Shown here in pieces: positions 37,886-48,674 of a stretch of DNA of 64,000 nt (position 1 is its first letter; each line of letters opens with the position of its first letter). The position numbers and the translations under genes were made by a program. Source of the stretch: Tetramitus jugosus (lineage: Eukaryota; Heterolobosea; Eutetramitea; Acrasida; Vahlkampfiidae); assembly GCA_937625935.1 (NCBI GenBank), contig OW569371.1, positions 248,001 to 312,000 on the forward strand, read 5' to 3'. A model generated the notes under the pieces. That model did no database searches. It saw only the letters and a list, made by a program, of their open reading frames with translations, and was not told the origin of the DNA.

Positions 37886-40342
37886 TTAGAAGTCGATGAG
37901 ATCTTCTGTTTTTTGTGACTTGGGCAATTTGAATCTCTTGTCCGATCGATCAGCTTGATATTTCGCCAATATGTCTTCCAATTCCTTCCGTACTGAGCTG
38001 AACGACGGCCGTTTTTCAGGTTCCTTTTTCCAACACTGTTGCATTAACGAGACAATACTCTTTGGCACCTTATCTGGAAGCTCGCTCAAGTCTGGACGGA
38101 GATCCTCCTCCACAACCTTTTGTGACAGTTCGAAAAAGTTAAGGTCTGGGTACAGTGGTTGTCTGGAAAACATTTCCCATAGCACAATCCCGAAAGAGTA
38201 AACATCAGCCTTCTCTGAGTATGTATGGTTCTTACTGAGAACTTCAGGTGCACAAGTCTCGGCCGTACCGCATAGTGTCATCCGCCTCGATTTATCAGCA
38301 ACTCGACTCAATCCAAAATCAGCCACCTTTATCGTCCAATTCTTGTCACACAATAAGTTTCCAGTTTTCAAGTCTCGATGAATAATAGGAGGCTCGGATC
38401 CGTGAAGATAGGTCATTCCTCGTGCAATATCGATAGCCATTCCTAAGAGCTTACGATTCGATAGAGGTACACTTGTGTCTCGTATGATTGAATACAGAGA
38501 TCCTCTCTCGCAGTATTCACTAATAATGTACAAATGAGGATGCTTCTTCGCTGCGCCATAAAACTTGACGATATTAGGATGATGCAAAGTGCTCATCAGT
38601 GCTGTTTCCTTTAAGAAATCATCCAAAATTTCCTTTTGTGCATCAACATCAACATATGAAAATCGTTTGATCGCAACAGGTGCACCATTCCATCTACCCT
38701 TGTACACCTCTGAAAAACTACCAGAGCCAATCTGCTTATCCAAAGTAAACTCGCTTGGATCAATGTTTGTTCGCTGATCAACATTCAATTCCTCGAGTAT
38801 ATCTCGGTCAATAAGTGACTCCATCAGTTCGTTCTTTTCCCTTCGCTTCTTCGATGGAGTATCTCCCTTCTTTTTCACAAAAAATAGTCGAATAATAATG
38901 AAGTATGCGCTTCCAGCCACGAGCAAACAAAGTGCAAGAGCAGCTACACAACCGAGTGTGACGAGCAATGGAAGCAAGATTTTGTTTCCCAGTTCACTTC
39001 GTACTCGTTTGCAGCTACCTAATGAGCTACCACACACCATCTTCTTATCAATCTCCTTTCTGACTGCGATCAATAATAAGTTCGGTATGAATGCCAGAGT
39101 TGCACGATACGTACTGCTAAACTTGACCTGATCAGCCATCAAAGCCAAAGAATCCCTCAAGAACAAATATAGAGCAACACCTCGTTCAACAACAAGCTGA
39201 TGCTTTTGCATGCACCAATAAGTGTAGGTCACAATCGGATACGCCTGAGGAGCATCCACATTAAATAAATTGAAATGATCCTGTGAAGGTAGGAATGTTG
39301 TTCCACTCACTGGATACAACGAAGCATCCTTTGCCAGTTTCGAATTGGTAACAGCAGCAACAATTGATTTTCTCTCTGGTTTTATGAATTGGCCCCTGTG
39401 ATCCAAGACATGGATGAGAACGACTGGATCGGATGCAGGAACATAGGTCGTTTCAAAAAGACTGAGCGACGTGTAGCCAATACTGAATCCAGCATACGAT
39501 ACCTAATCAACATTTAAAAAAAAGTGGTAGAAACACGCATTGTCAGTTAAACATAAACATCAAAATGCACACAACGAAAGCCAACACAACAACTGAGAAA
39601 AACAAACAACTCAACAACAAACAAGCACACATACATAATTAATCATTGCAGAATTGCTTTCGAGTGCAATATCCAATGGATTTAAAATCGTCTCAAACGG
39701 AATACGAACCGAAGCTCCATACTTTTCTCTCCACTGTGAGCTAATACTACTGAAAAAGGAAGATAAAACATAAGTCGTTCCACTCTCCGATGTTCGATAC
39801 AGTGCATTAATCTCCTCATGAGGCAAATTGGCACTAGGATTCACTCGACGAATATCCACATGGTCCCAATACAGCACCGTTCCATTATAAATACCCAGAA
39901 TCAACTCTTGTGTCAGATTGAGATGCGTGAGAGAAGAACTCTCCAAATTGGCAATCAAAACAAGTGACTCCACATAGGACGGCACACAAAACACATTGGC
40001 ATCTGTTTCCTCATATGATGATTCCAAGGGCAACAAATTCAATGGATAATAATCCATGGAGGATATGACAAAAGCATTGTCCACTCTTTCTTCGTCTTCT
40101 GAAAGGAGACTTGTGAGACCTGTGGGGCTATTACTCGCAAAGTATTCCATGTGATGCGAGTGTGAGGCATTAAAGGAATATTCTTGGGCTAACTTTGCTT
40201 CGAGTGTTTGAGTAAATGTGGAACCAGTGTTCTTGAGAAGCTTTAGGCATTGAACTTGTGAGTGATGATGTTGTTGTGTGATGACGAGTAGTAGAGTGGT
40301 GAGAATGATGACTATCCAATAGAAGGCAACTGAGGCAGCCAT
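37886..40342 (-). CDS. Receptor kinase with PstS-like phosphate-binding ectodomain
   Basis: Two exons, 40342-39635 and 39502-37886, flank a 132-base intron (GTATGT ... TTAG, phase 0), giving 774 residues. A signal sequence (MAASVAFYWIVIILTTLLLVI) precedes an ectodomain resembling bacterial PstS phosphate-binding proteins: LTQELILGIYNGTVLYWDHV and NALYRTSESGTTYVLSSFFS correspond to the PstS strings around GKITKWND and RADGSGTSFVFTSYL. One transmembrane helix (about 38985-38885) leads to a complete tyrosine-kinase-like (TKL) kinase: GSGSFSEVYKG, VAIKRF, HRDLKTGN, DFGLSR and APE. It is probably a surface sensor, perhaps of phosphate or another small anion. Earlier in-frame Mets (40405, 40420) exist. 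Confidence 0.85.
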
Positions 40343-40562
40343 GTTCGGTGATGGTGATAATGATGATGTTGTTGTTGTTGTTCTTGTTCTTGTTTTACTT
40401 CTCATGTTGCGGTGGGTCATAACACAGTGTTTCACTTACGCACACTCACAAGATGATGATAAAATGGAAGATGTTCTTCTTTTTGTTGCGGATGGCGACT
40501 TCCTTTGGAAAAGCGAACGACAATGGGAGCCCGACGAATGGGTGGGCCAAGAATTCTTCGCA

Positions 40563-40573
40563 GCGCGGGAAAA
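40563..40573 (-). promoter_or_regulatory. E2F-like motif upstream of receptor kinase
   Basis: GCGCGGGAAAA on the + strand, 143-231 bases upstream of the candidate starts at 40420-40342. Weaker by distance than the other sites. Confidence 0.3.
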
Positions 40574-40701
40574 TATGGTGGACATCAATGTCAACAAGGC
40601 ATTGCCAAGAGACCACCATGTGAAAAATCAGATTGCTGGAAGGAGAAATGGGAGTTGTTGGTTTTTTACAAATAATAATAGAGCAAGTAGTCTGTTTTCT
40701 T

Positions 40702-41777
40702 TTAAAAAATTACAGTGTCAATCATACTGCCCATCACCTGGTCAATGTTGGAACTCATGAGAGCTTCCACGTCCTGGGCCAAATGACGCTTGGCATCAAG
40801 CTTTCCTACATTTTCAATTTCAAACTTTTCCTTGGAGACCTTTGCTTCTTCCTGCAGCATCTTGTTGTACGATTTTGCCAATTGAACCAAATTCTTTAGC
40901 GTGTTCGTATTGCTCTTCTCATGCTCATTGAAATCGGCAATCTTCAATCCTTCGGTCCATGCCTTCTTATGTACATTCAACAACATTTTCTGCTCCAATT
41001 CATTCTTTCTATAACTGATTGGCATTGAGTAATAATGTCTGTTCAATCCGTGAATCAGAGCTTGAATGGTCGCCTTATTCAAATGACCAACGTTCGATGT
41101 GGTCTGGCGAGGTTCCTGGCCCATCATGAGCGTCTGAGGATTAATCGTTCTGAATGCATCAATCACGACCTTACCCTTGACGGATTGAATTGGATCAACA
41201 ACAACAGCAACTGCTCTCTCATTCAATTGTTCAAACGATTGTTGCGTGTTCACATCGACGCCTGACAACCAACACCCGAAACCAGGATGAGAGTGATACC
41301 ATCCAACAACCATCTCTGGTCTACCTGTTTGTTTCAACATGTCCAACATTTTTGTTTGAAAAACTGGATCGACAGCCTCGACTGAGACACCAGTACCAGA
41401 CTGTGGCATAGCAAACACATCAATCACACGCACAGTGTATTCATCGACAAACTCACCGAGCATGAGACCCATGACTTCCATAGGAACACCGGCTCTACCT
41501 ATAGTTAATCACATAACACGGCAAAACAAAAGCAAGAATCATTTCGTGTTAATTTCAATGAACGCGTTGAAATCATGGAGATTGTTTTTGAAGATCGACG
41601 ACAGTAGAGGTCAATCACACATAGACATCGTGATTCCATACCATGCTTCAACATTTTCAATAGAGCCAACGAGGAAATGTACACTTGTTCTGCAGTATCG
41701 ACTTGTGGTTGATCACCGCCACCGGCAGCACCACCGAATCCACCTCCCATCAACAATCGTTGCAATCTTTGATCCAT
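40702..41777 (-). CDS. RPN11: 26S proteasome deubiquitinase RPN11/PSMD14
   Basis: Two exons, 41777-41642 and 41498-40702, flank a 143-base intron (donor GTATGG, acceptor TATAG, phase 1); the product is 310 residues, the family length. The joint gives [20 protein letters not shown], as expected. The JAMM motif of the metalloprotease is intact: E in [16 protein letters not shown] and D in the VD loop after it. RPN11 removes ubiquitin from substrates entering the proteasome. The C-terminus ([15 protein letters not shown]) also fits. This is a highly reliable call and a useful check of the intron models. Confidence 0.97.
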
Positions 41778-42059
41778 TTTTTAAAATATATATATTTTCA
41801 AGTTCGGTACGTACGTCGTCGTATTGTTTGTTCAATCTTTGATTGTGCTTCTCCGTTTTGTTTCGACTGATCCAAAAAGCATAGAAAACAAAAATAGAAT
41901 TAGGAAATGCTTACAAATTGTTCCTCCACATTACAACAATCCCATTTCTACGAATCACCGATTATCCGATGTCATTTTACCGCTGCATTTTTTGCCGACT
42001 CACGCAAAAAAAAATCTTCCACACAATCCTCACTCGACCACAACCACCACCAGACAAAA

Positions 42060-42644
42060 ATGAAGCGATTTTTGACTAGAGCTCTCATCAACAACAACAA
42101 CAACGTTGCTCCATCATCCTCGACAACATGTCGATGCATACACACTGCAACTACTACTACTACTACTACTAGGCCATCATCGCCCATGTCCCACCATCAC
42201 AACGCACTTCCATCCAGAGGTCTCGAAGAATTCATTGATCACACGCTCTTTGAAGGAAAGAAATTGGAATCAGCAGGAAGAGCATGGAAGGCCAAAGAGC
42301 TAAGAAGAAAGAGCATGATTGATTTGCAAAAATTGTGGTTTGTTCTCTACAAGGAACGTAATATGCTCATGACCATGGATCGGTTAGCAGTCATGATGGA
42401 CGGAAAGTTGTCTCACAGAGAAAGAATTGGAAAAACAGCTCAGTCCATGGCACGTATCAAGAGTATTGTGCGTGAACGTCAATTGCAAGCAAAAAAGATG
42501 GCTCAAATTGAGTTTGCACAAAAGAAGGCACAAGGATTTTATCAGTGGCCAATAGAGGACTCTGAATTGGCACGACAAGTGTTGCAAGCTGATGAACAAT
42601 TGAGCGAACATTTGGCGCATGAAGAAATGGAAGCGAAACAATAA
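42060..42644 (+). CDS. MRPL47: Mitochondrial ribosomal protein uL29m (MRPL47)
   Basis: A 194-residue protein with a basic, Thr/His-rich presequence. The conserved part reads GLEEFIDHTLFEGK, then GRAWKAKELRRKSMIDLQKLWFVLYKERNML, the hallmark of uL29m (MRP-L47), which sits at the exit tunnel of the mitochondrial large ribosomal subunit. The C-terminal helical extension has an EEM...Q ending. The start is the ATG at 42060 after an A-rich leader; the frame reaches further upstream but has no ATG with support. No intron seen. Confidence 0.9.
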   Translation: MKRFLTRALINNNNNVAPSSSTTCRCIHTATTTTTTTRPSSPMSHHHNALPSRGLEEFIDHTLFEGKKLESAGRAWKAKELRRKSMIDLQKLWFVLYKERNMLMTMDRLAVMMDGKLSHRERIGKTAQSMARIKSIVRERQLQAKKMAQIEFAQKKAQGFYQWPIEDSELARQVLQADEQLSEHLAHEEMEAKQ

Positions 42645-42831
42645 TCATAACATACTTTACACAAGGAAATATTGGATGAACGACACGAAGCAGAAATAAA
42701 AATACGAGTCTTTTCAGTTGTGAGGTGTGTGTGCGGTTGCACGTGTGCCATCTTCATTTGCAAGTGTTTTGTTTATCATTTGTGTTGGATTTATATAAAG
42801 TGTTGTGTTAGTAAAACGCTTTCAATCATGC

Positions 42832-45800
42832 TTAAGCCGTGTTCGTTGTCGTTGAGCTCACATGATCCCCGCGATTGCTGTTCCAGTCACTGTTACTACT
42901 GCTTGCATGCTCATGGTGTTGAGAACCACTGTGCAGCAGTGCATTCGTATCGTTCATGGGCTGTGTCGTTCCTACATCCAACTGCCTTCGATAATGAGGT
43001 AGCGGAGGTGCGGAATCGCTTGGCCGGTTCTGAGCAGTGAACACAATCTTTTGATAACGTTCATTGGTTTCCAGAGCTTTCTTGGCTGCCTGTGCATCTC
43101 TGACATCCTTAAATGTGATGAAGGCGCACTTTTGATCTCGCAGATAGTTCAAGCTCTCCAACTCTCCAAACGGTTCAAAATCACGACGCAGGATTGCTTG
43201 ATCCACATCCATGTTATAAAATCTGCCAGCCCACAAATGCCTCGATGGTTCAGTTGAATCGTTTGGATGATGTCTGTTGCTATACGAGCCATCGCGTCTC
43301 TGGTAGTTATTGGAGAAATAACCACCACCATGCTTGTTATAGTTACCGTAGGAATCTCTGTTGTAAAACTTTCTTCCACTGTTGTCATTGTTGAAGTTTG
43401 GACCCCGTCCATACTTGTTGTAACGATTCCTCTGATAGTCATCATTTCCAAATTTGTTTTGAAATGATGGCGACCGCGAGAATGGTTGTTGGAAGGATGA
43501 AGGAGTTTGAGAACCTGATTGTCCGTAATTTGACCATGGTTGTTGTCCCTCTGGTGAGAAGGTATTTGATGGGGAGCGAGGATAGGATCTTGGTTGAGAA
43601 CCTGAACTCTGCTTGTCACCGTGAGGGAAACTGTCGACTCTTGCTCTCTTTGGTGATGGAGTTCCCAGTGAATCATTGTAATCTCTTCTCCGCTTTTCAT
43701 ACCCTCCAGCAACATCGTCCATGTTGACGCTTGGTGGTGGTGGTTGTGGTGTGACATTACCAGGAGTGGATCTCTGTTGAAGAATCGGTAGTGATGTGAG
43801 TGACTCTGTCGAAGAACCATCAGAGAAGCGACGAGATGAGGGAGGTGGTGGACCAGAAGGTGGAGGAGGCTCTGCACCAAAGCTGAGCCTCACACCTGGT
43901 GGCATCATTGATGAACTCGAAAGTGGCGATCGAATGGGAGGTGGTGGCCCCGAGTTCAAAAGTGGTGGAGGTGGTGGCCCCGATGGTGGTGGAGGCTCCA
44001 AACCTCTTCTCTCCGGAGGCATAAACGATGGCATGGTGCCAGTAAACTTTGGACTGTCACTGATGGGAGTAAATGATAGAGCGGGTGATGGTGGTATTGG
44101 ACTCATTCGTTGTTTGATAGGAGAAATCGTTGGGAAATCATAGGAGGGAGATGGTTGAGCAGGTATAATAGACGGCGTGGCCAATGGTTGAAGTGGGAAG
44201 GATTGAGGAGTGCTGAATATTTGGATATTACTATACAAAGGAGATGGCGATGGAATCACATTATCTTGAGTGATAGGTACAATCTTCGGTATGATGTCTG
44301 GCAACAGCTGTGGAGCAGTGGACTTCTTCTCAATCTTTATGTTGAGAGGTGAATTGCCTGCGTCCAAATCCTCTGCCTTTAGCATCGCGCCCAAATATTG
44401 ATTGTCGTTCACTGATTGGCCATAAGTTCGCATTAACTTCGATTTTGGAGGAATAAATAGTAACATAGCCTCCCCAAATCGAACAACACCCACTGTATTA
44501 TCTCGTTCTAGTGACCTCATAGCATCGTTAAAGCACTGTTTTTGTCTTCCATTAATATCAATTAACTCAAAGCGCAAAAAATCCAGTAAATGAGTTCCAA
44601 CAATCTGCAACTTGTCAACTGACAATCTCTTGTCAATATCAATCGTATCTCCAAAATTAAAACTGAAGGCACCTCGGTGCAAGATTGTTGAACTTCCAAT
44701 GAATTGACCTCGACACTTGATATGCACCTGTCCACATTTGCGCCAAGGTTTGATATTGAAAATATGTTTCGAAGGAGTTTCTTCGGCCTCTGTTCGATCA
44801 CGCATCACCTTTCTTCTCTTCCGAGGAGTATCTGTGCTCTTACTCTCCTCGCTACTCTTTTTCGTTTTCGATGCTGGAGAGGGCTTCGCAACTCTGGTCT
44901 TCTTTTTGACGTCTTCTTCCTCCTCCTCTTCTTCCTCTTCATCGTCCAACGTTTTTGATCGTAATCGTTTCCTCCGCCGTCTCACCACTTGTGCCGTATG
45001 CTTCCGACTCTTTTTCTCGTCCTCTGATGAAGAGCTGTCTGACTCTTCTTCAGATGATTCATTGCGCTTATTCTTTGTTGTTTTTTGTTGTTGTGAAGGT
45101 CGTATCCTTCTTCGACTCCGTGCCTTATTAGCAACATTTCGTTTCGAACTATCGTCGTCAGATGATGATTCGGCACTTTCTTCCTCCTCTTCCTCATTTT
45201 CTTCATCAGAAGTGTCTTCGTTAGAATCGGAATCACTGTCTTCAGAGTCAGAAGTCTTTGTTAATTGCTTCAAATACATAATTTGTTGTCTCGCTGTCAT
45301 TCTCGGACTTGATAGAGGATCAGCTCGTACATCCTTTGCATTCGCAAGGTTTTGTGCACTGAGAGAATTACCTGGAACAATCTCAGTTGTGCGTCTCTTT
45401 CTGCCTCGTTTGGCAGGCTCCATTTTGTCAGATTCTTCTTTTGGCTCCACTGGCTTTGACTCCACAACACTCTTCTTTTCGCTTGTTGCTTTATCGACAG
45501 TGGAGGACGGTTTTTTTACATCTGTACTCTCCAGTTTCTTCTTGTCTTCCTTCGTCTCGACTACGACCTTGTTCTTCTCAGTTTTCACAGGAGTCGGAGG
45601 AGCAGATTTTTTAGTTGACTCGGATATAATTTCCTTCACAGTTTGTTTCAATGGTACAGAGACTGGAGTCGATGTCAGTGGTGTACTTAGAGGTGTTGAA
45701 ACAGAAGGTATTGCAGCAGCCGTAGACGGTGTTAATAAATTACTATTGTCTCCTGTTATTGAAGTGGCTGTTGATGGTGTAACTGTTTCTGGTGTCACTG

Positions 45801-46653
45801 TCTTTACTGCCACATCTCCACTCTCGATTGGAACTTTGATGCTAGAAACCATAAATCTCTTTTTTAGTGGAAAACTCACTGAACTGGGAATCGTTTTTTT
45901 GTCTTCCACTGGTGGTACACTACTACTCACAACAACACTAATTGATGCCACCACTGACGACTCACTTGCTAGATTTGGTTTCCGTAGAGTATTGCCCACC
46001 AATTCATCGCCATCATTTTGTTTCGCAACTGGTATTGATGTCTTTGACGTCGTTACAGCAGCACCAGCAACGGAAGAAGAAGATGTAGATGACTCACGCT
46101 TCCTTGTTCTTGACTTTTTCTTTGAGTCACTGTCTTCATCATCATCTCTTTTTCGACGAGAGGTCAATGACTTTTTTTTGTCTCTTGTCTCAGTAGATTT
46201 TGTCTTCTTCTTATTTCTACTACTACCACGACTACTACTACTACTACTGTCCTTTTCTTTACTCAATCTTTTTCTTCTGTCATTGGTCACTTTTTGTCTT
46301 CCATTGTTTTTGGAACGACGATTGTACTCTTCGTCATCACTATCAGATTCATCTTCGTCTTCATCATCGTCTTCTTCGTCATCATCATGAGTCGATGAAT
46401 AAGCTTCTTCTTCAGAGTCATTGTCATCATCATCATCCTCACCATCATCATCATCAGAATCTTCCTCTTCGTCCTCTTCATCAGATTCTTCATAATGACG
46501 ATTGCGACGCCTTCGTTGTTGTTGTTGCACTAATTTTTCATTCAATTTTTCCTCATCTGATTCTTCATCATCGATAAAGGAAGCACTGTTTTTTTTGCGC
46601 TTGGAGGCTTGTCTAGCTACTACTGTAGTTGTTGCTGTTTTTCTTCTTACCAT
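42832..46653 (-). CDS. SPOC and RRM domain protein (SPEN/FPA-like)
   Basis: A 1273-residue protein. The first 620 residues are acidic and basic low complexity with long Asp/Glu and Ser tracts, consistent with a nuclear protein. At about 627-760 is a SPOC-like domain (WRKCGQVHIKCRGQFIG, ILHRGAFSFNFG, VVRFGEAMLLFIPPKSKLM). A Pro-rich stretch with repeated PPPPSGPPPP follows. At about 1137-1205 is an RRM (RHLWAGRFYNMDV, LRRDFEPFGELE, CAFITFKDVRDAQAAKKAL). SPEN/FPA proteins normally carry RRMs before SPOC, so the order is inverted. Roles in transcriptional repression or RNA 3'-end control are known for relatives. Confidence 0.78.
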   Translation of the reverse strand: MVRRKTATTTVVARQASKRKKNSASFIDDEESDEEKLNEKLVQQQQRRRRNRHYEESDEEDEEEDSDDDDGEDDDDDNDSEEEAYSSTHDDDEEDDDEDEDESDSDDEEYNRRSKNNGRQKVTNDRRKRLSKEKDSSSSSSRGSSRNKKKTKSTETRDKKKSLTSRRKRDDDEDSDSKKKSRTRKRESSTSSSSVAGAAVTTSKTSIPVAKQNDGDELVGNTLRKPNLASESSVVASISVVVSSSVPPVEDKKTIPSSVSFPLKKRFMVSSIKVPIESGDVAVKTVTPETVTPSTATSITGDNSNLLTPSTAAAIPSVSTPLSTPLTSTPVSVPLKQTVKEIISESTKKSAPPTPVKTEKNKVVVETKEDKKKLESTDVKKPSSTVDKATSEKKSVVESKPVEPKEESDKMEPAKRGRKRRTTEIVPGNSLSAQNLANAKDVRADPLSSPRMTARQQIMYLKQLTKTSDSEDSDSDSNEDTSDEENEEEEEESAESSSDDDSSKRNVANKARSRRRIRPSQQQKTTKNKRNESSEEESDSSSSEDEKKSRKHTAQVVRRRRKRLRSKTLDDEEEEEEEEEDVKKKTRVAKPSPASKTKKSSEESKSTDTPRKRRKVMRDRTEAEETPSKHIFNIKPWRKCGQVHIKCRGQFIGSSTILHRGAFSFNFGDTIDIDKRLSVDKLQIVGTHLLDFLRFELIDINGRQKQCFNDAMRSLERDNTVGVVRFGEAMLLFIPPKSKLMRTYGQSVNDNQYLGAMLKAEDLDAGNSPLNIKIEKKSTAPQLLPDIIPKIVPITQDNVIPSPSPLYSNIQIFSTPQSFPLQPLATPSIIPAQPSPSYDFPTISPIKQRMSPIPPSPALSFTPISDSPKFTGTMPSFMPPERRGLEPPPPSGPPPPPLLNSGPPPPIRSPLSSSSMMPPGVRLSFGAEPPPPSGPPPPSSRRFSDGSSTESLTSLPILQQRSTPGNVTPQPPPPSVNMDDVAGGYEKRRRDYNDSLGTPSPKRARVDSFPHGDKQSSGSQPRSYPRSPSNTFSPEGQQPWSNYGQSGSQTPSSFQQPFSRSPSFQNKFGNDDYQRNRYNKYGRGPNFNNDNSGRKFYNRDSYGNYNKHGGGYFSNNYQRRDGSYSNRHHPNDSTEPSRHLWAGRFYNMDVDQAILRRDFEPFGELESLNYLRDQKCAFITFKDVRDAQAAKKALETNERYQKIVFTAQNRPSDSAPPLPHYRRQLDVGTTQPMNDTNALLHSGSQHHEHASSSNSDWNSNRGDHVSSTTTNTA

Positions 46654-47248
46654 ATCTATGCTGACTCACGCTCTAATTTATGTGTTGTTGATAAGTTAAA
46701 AAATATTTTTCCGTTTTTTTTGAGAGAGTGTGTAGTACTGTTTCTTCTTTCTACTCTTGTGTGTTTACCTCAACAAAAAAATCAATGTGTTTTTGGAGAC
46801 AACGTTTTGCACAACAAGAAAAAAAGGTGTAGTTGATGGTCGTCAATTTTTGTTGTTATTCAATTGTTTGTTGTTGTCGTTGTCGTTGTTGTTGGGGTGA
46901 GAGTGGTTCAATTTGCACACAAGTCCGTTTGTTGATGTTGTTGTTGGTTTTTGTGTCTTGTCGTTTTTTTTTTGGTGGTTTCGGAAAAATTTCCAATCGC
47001 CCAACGAATGCGAGAGAACTTTTTCTGGACCATATGAGGATTGTAAAGGGGGACAACGAACTGTGATTCACATATGAGTCATGTTTGGGATACAATTGAT
47101 GTTTGATGAATAAGGTAGATCTGAGGATGGTTTGCTTCGAGCAAAGCTTCGAGATTTGCTGATGCTACTGCAAAGGAGATCAGATCGAAGGAACACTGTC
47201 AAAAAATTCCAAGAACAAAAAAATCACACTGACAGAGAGCACGAAACC
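46654..47248. other. 600-base divergent intergenic region
   Basis: Contains the leader of the SPOC-RRM gene, with GTTGTT-rich tracts at 46850-46970, and the leader of the MSS4 gene. No gene is supported. Confidence 0.4.
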
Positions 47249-47656
47249 ATGTCCGAGCAACAACAGCAGATCACTCCCACAACAACGACGAGTGTTGTGA
47301 CAACTTTTGTCCAACAGGATCAACACGTTGACGCCAACACCAACAAGAATACACAATTGATCACATGTAGACTTTGTCAATCCAAGATTTTGAAGCCACA
47401 AACCGCTACTTTTGTCAGTTCAACTGAAACTATTCCAGATGTAGCGACAGGTACCAGACAGTATGATGAATGGTGGGTCGTGAACGACATGTTTCAGTTT
47501 GAGAACATTGGATTTACAAGATTGAGTGCTGAACAAGCTCAAATCATGCAAGGCAGATTCATGTGCTGTGCGGATTGCGAGCATGAACCGATTGGCTTTG
47601 TCAAGAGTGGTAATCAATATTATGGCTGCGCGCATGTTGGGATACAAGTAGAGTAA
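47249..47656 (+). CDS. RABIF: MSS4/RABIF-like zinc protein
   Basis: A 135-residue protein matching MSS4 (RABIF), a zinc protein that binds nucleotide-free Rab GTPases and acts as a chaperone or weak exchange factor in exocytic traffic. Seen are CRLCQSKILKPQTATF, the WWVVNDMFQFENIGFTR core (compare HWLVEDMFIFENVGFT) and CCADCEHEPIGF. The two CxxC pairs bind zinc. A Thr/Gln-rich start precedes the domain. The ATG at 47249 was chosen because upstream in-frame sequence is unlike the family. Confidence 0.9.
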   Translation: MSEQQQQITPTTTTSVVTTFVQQDQHVDANTNKNTQLITCRLCQSKILKPQTATFVSSTETIPDVATGTRQYDEWWVVNDMFQFENIGFTRLSAEQAQIMQGRFMCCADCEHEPIGFVKSGNQYYGCAHVGIQVE

Positions 47657-47718
47657 ACAAACAATGAGATCAAGTTTTTTTCATTTTCTAGAAGCCAAAA
47701 CGCAATGATGCATTTTAT

Positions 47719-48234
47719 TTAGAGTTGACCACAGTTAGCAATGGTAATGGTAGCCTTTGGAGCACCGTTTTGAGATCCAAGAGATTCAATCTTCGTGACG
47801 ATTTCTTGACCTTTGGTAACCTTACCAAAGACAGTGTGCTTTCCGTCCAACCAGGAAGTCACAACAGTGGTGATGAAGAATTGGGAACCGTTGGTGTTTC
47901 TTCCGGCATTGGCCATGGACAACAAGAATGGTTGGTCGTGCTTCAGCTTGAAGTTCTCATCATCAAACTTTCCACCGTAGATGGATTCACCACCAGTACC
48001 ATTTCCTCTGGTGAAGTCACCACCTTGGAGCATGAATTGAGGGATCACTCTGTGGAAGTTGCTACCCTTGTAGTGCAAAGGCTTGCCTTGTTCACCAATG
48101 CCCTTTTCTCCAGTGCACAAAGCTCTGAAGTTTTCAGCAGTTCTTGGGACAACGTCAGCAAAGAGCTCGAAGGTGATTCTGCCTGCTGGTTGATTGTTGA
48201 TGGAGATATCGAAGAAGACGGTTGGGTTGACCAT
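47719..48234 (-). CDS. Cyclophilin A-type peptidyl-prolyl isomerase
   Basis: A 171-residue single-domain cyclophilin that isomerises X-Pro bonds and binds cyclosporin. All family hallmarks are present: [78 protein letters not shown] and [12 protein letters not shown]. Active-site residues R, F, Q, W and H are kept. It lacks a signal peptide, so is cytosolic or nuclear. The short leader upstream is CAA-rich; the start is the ATG at 48234. Confidence 0.96.
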   Translation of the reverse strand: MVNPTVFFDISINNQPAGRITFELFADVVPRTAENFRALCTGEKGIGEQGKPLHYKGSNFHRVIPQFMLQGGDFTRGNGTGGESIYGGKFDDENFKLKHDQPFLLSMANAGRNTNGSQFFITTVVTSWLDGKHTVFGKVTKGQEIVTKIESLGSQNGAPKATITIANCGQL

Positions 48235-48674
48235 TGTTACAGTTTGATTGTTGTTGATGTGTGAGGTTGTTTGTTTTTTTAAGCACAAACGTTGGATGCC
48301 AGCGCGTTAAGAGTCATTGGATTCCAAAACACAGCGATCAAATTCATCGCAAATCTTGAATAGATAAAAATATCTTGGTCAACCCTTTACAATGCAATCG
48401 GAATGAAAAAGACCTACGACGAATTTCCTGAGACCTCAAATGGTCAAGACCATCAGGTTGAGCGGTTCTTGTATTCCGATTCATGGAAAGAGATGACCGA
48501 TTTTATCTACGGTTCGCACGTCATTCGTGCTCTCTGTCAGAGAAACCATGAGTCCATTCTTTTTCATGGCGCCAAAGCTGCATCATTGGCGCCATTTTGT
48601 GGCGGTACGAAACGGTTCCCACCATCAGTTAACACACCGTTAACTTAGAAGCCAAACAAACATACCTTTTTAAA
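48235..48674. other. 440-base intergenic region with two E2F-like motifs
   Basis: GGCGCCAAA at 48568-48576 and TTGGCGCCA at 48586-48594 lie 81-107 bases before the next ATG. An 81-codon ORF (48403-48648) overlaps them and shows no recognisable features. Confidence 0.45.

Noticed and set aside
44717-46390. Long forward ORF of 557 codons
   Set aside because: It is antisense to the low-complexity part of the SPOC-RRM gene; Ser/Phe-rich reading of GA-rich repeats explains its length.
48403-48648. 81-codon forward ORF
   Set aside because: No family resemblance, and it overlaps two E2F-like promoter motifs of the downstream gene.
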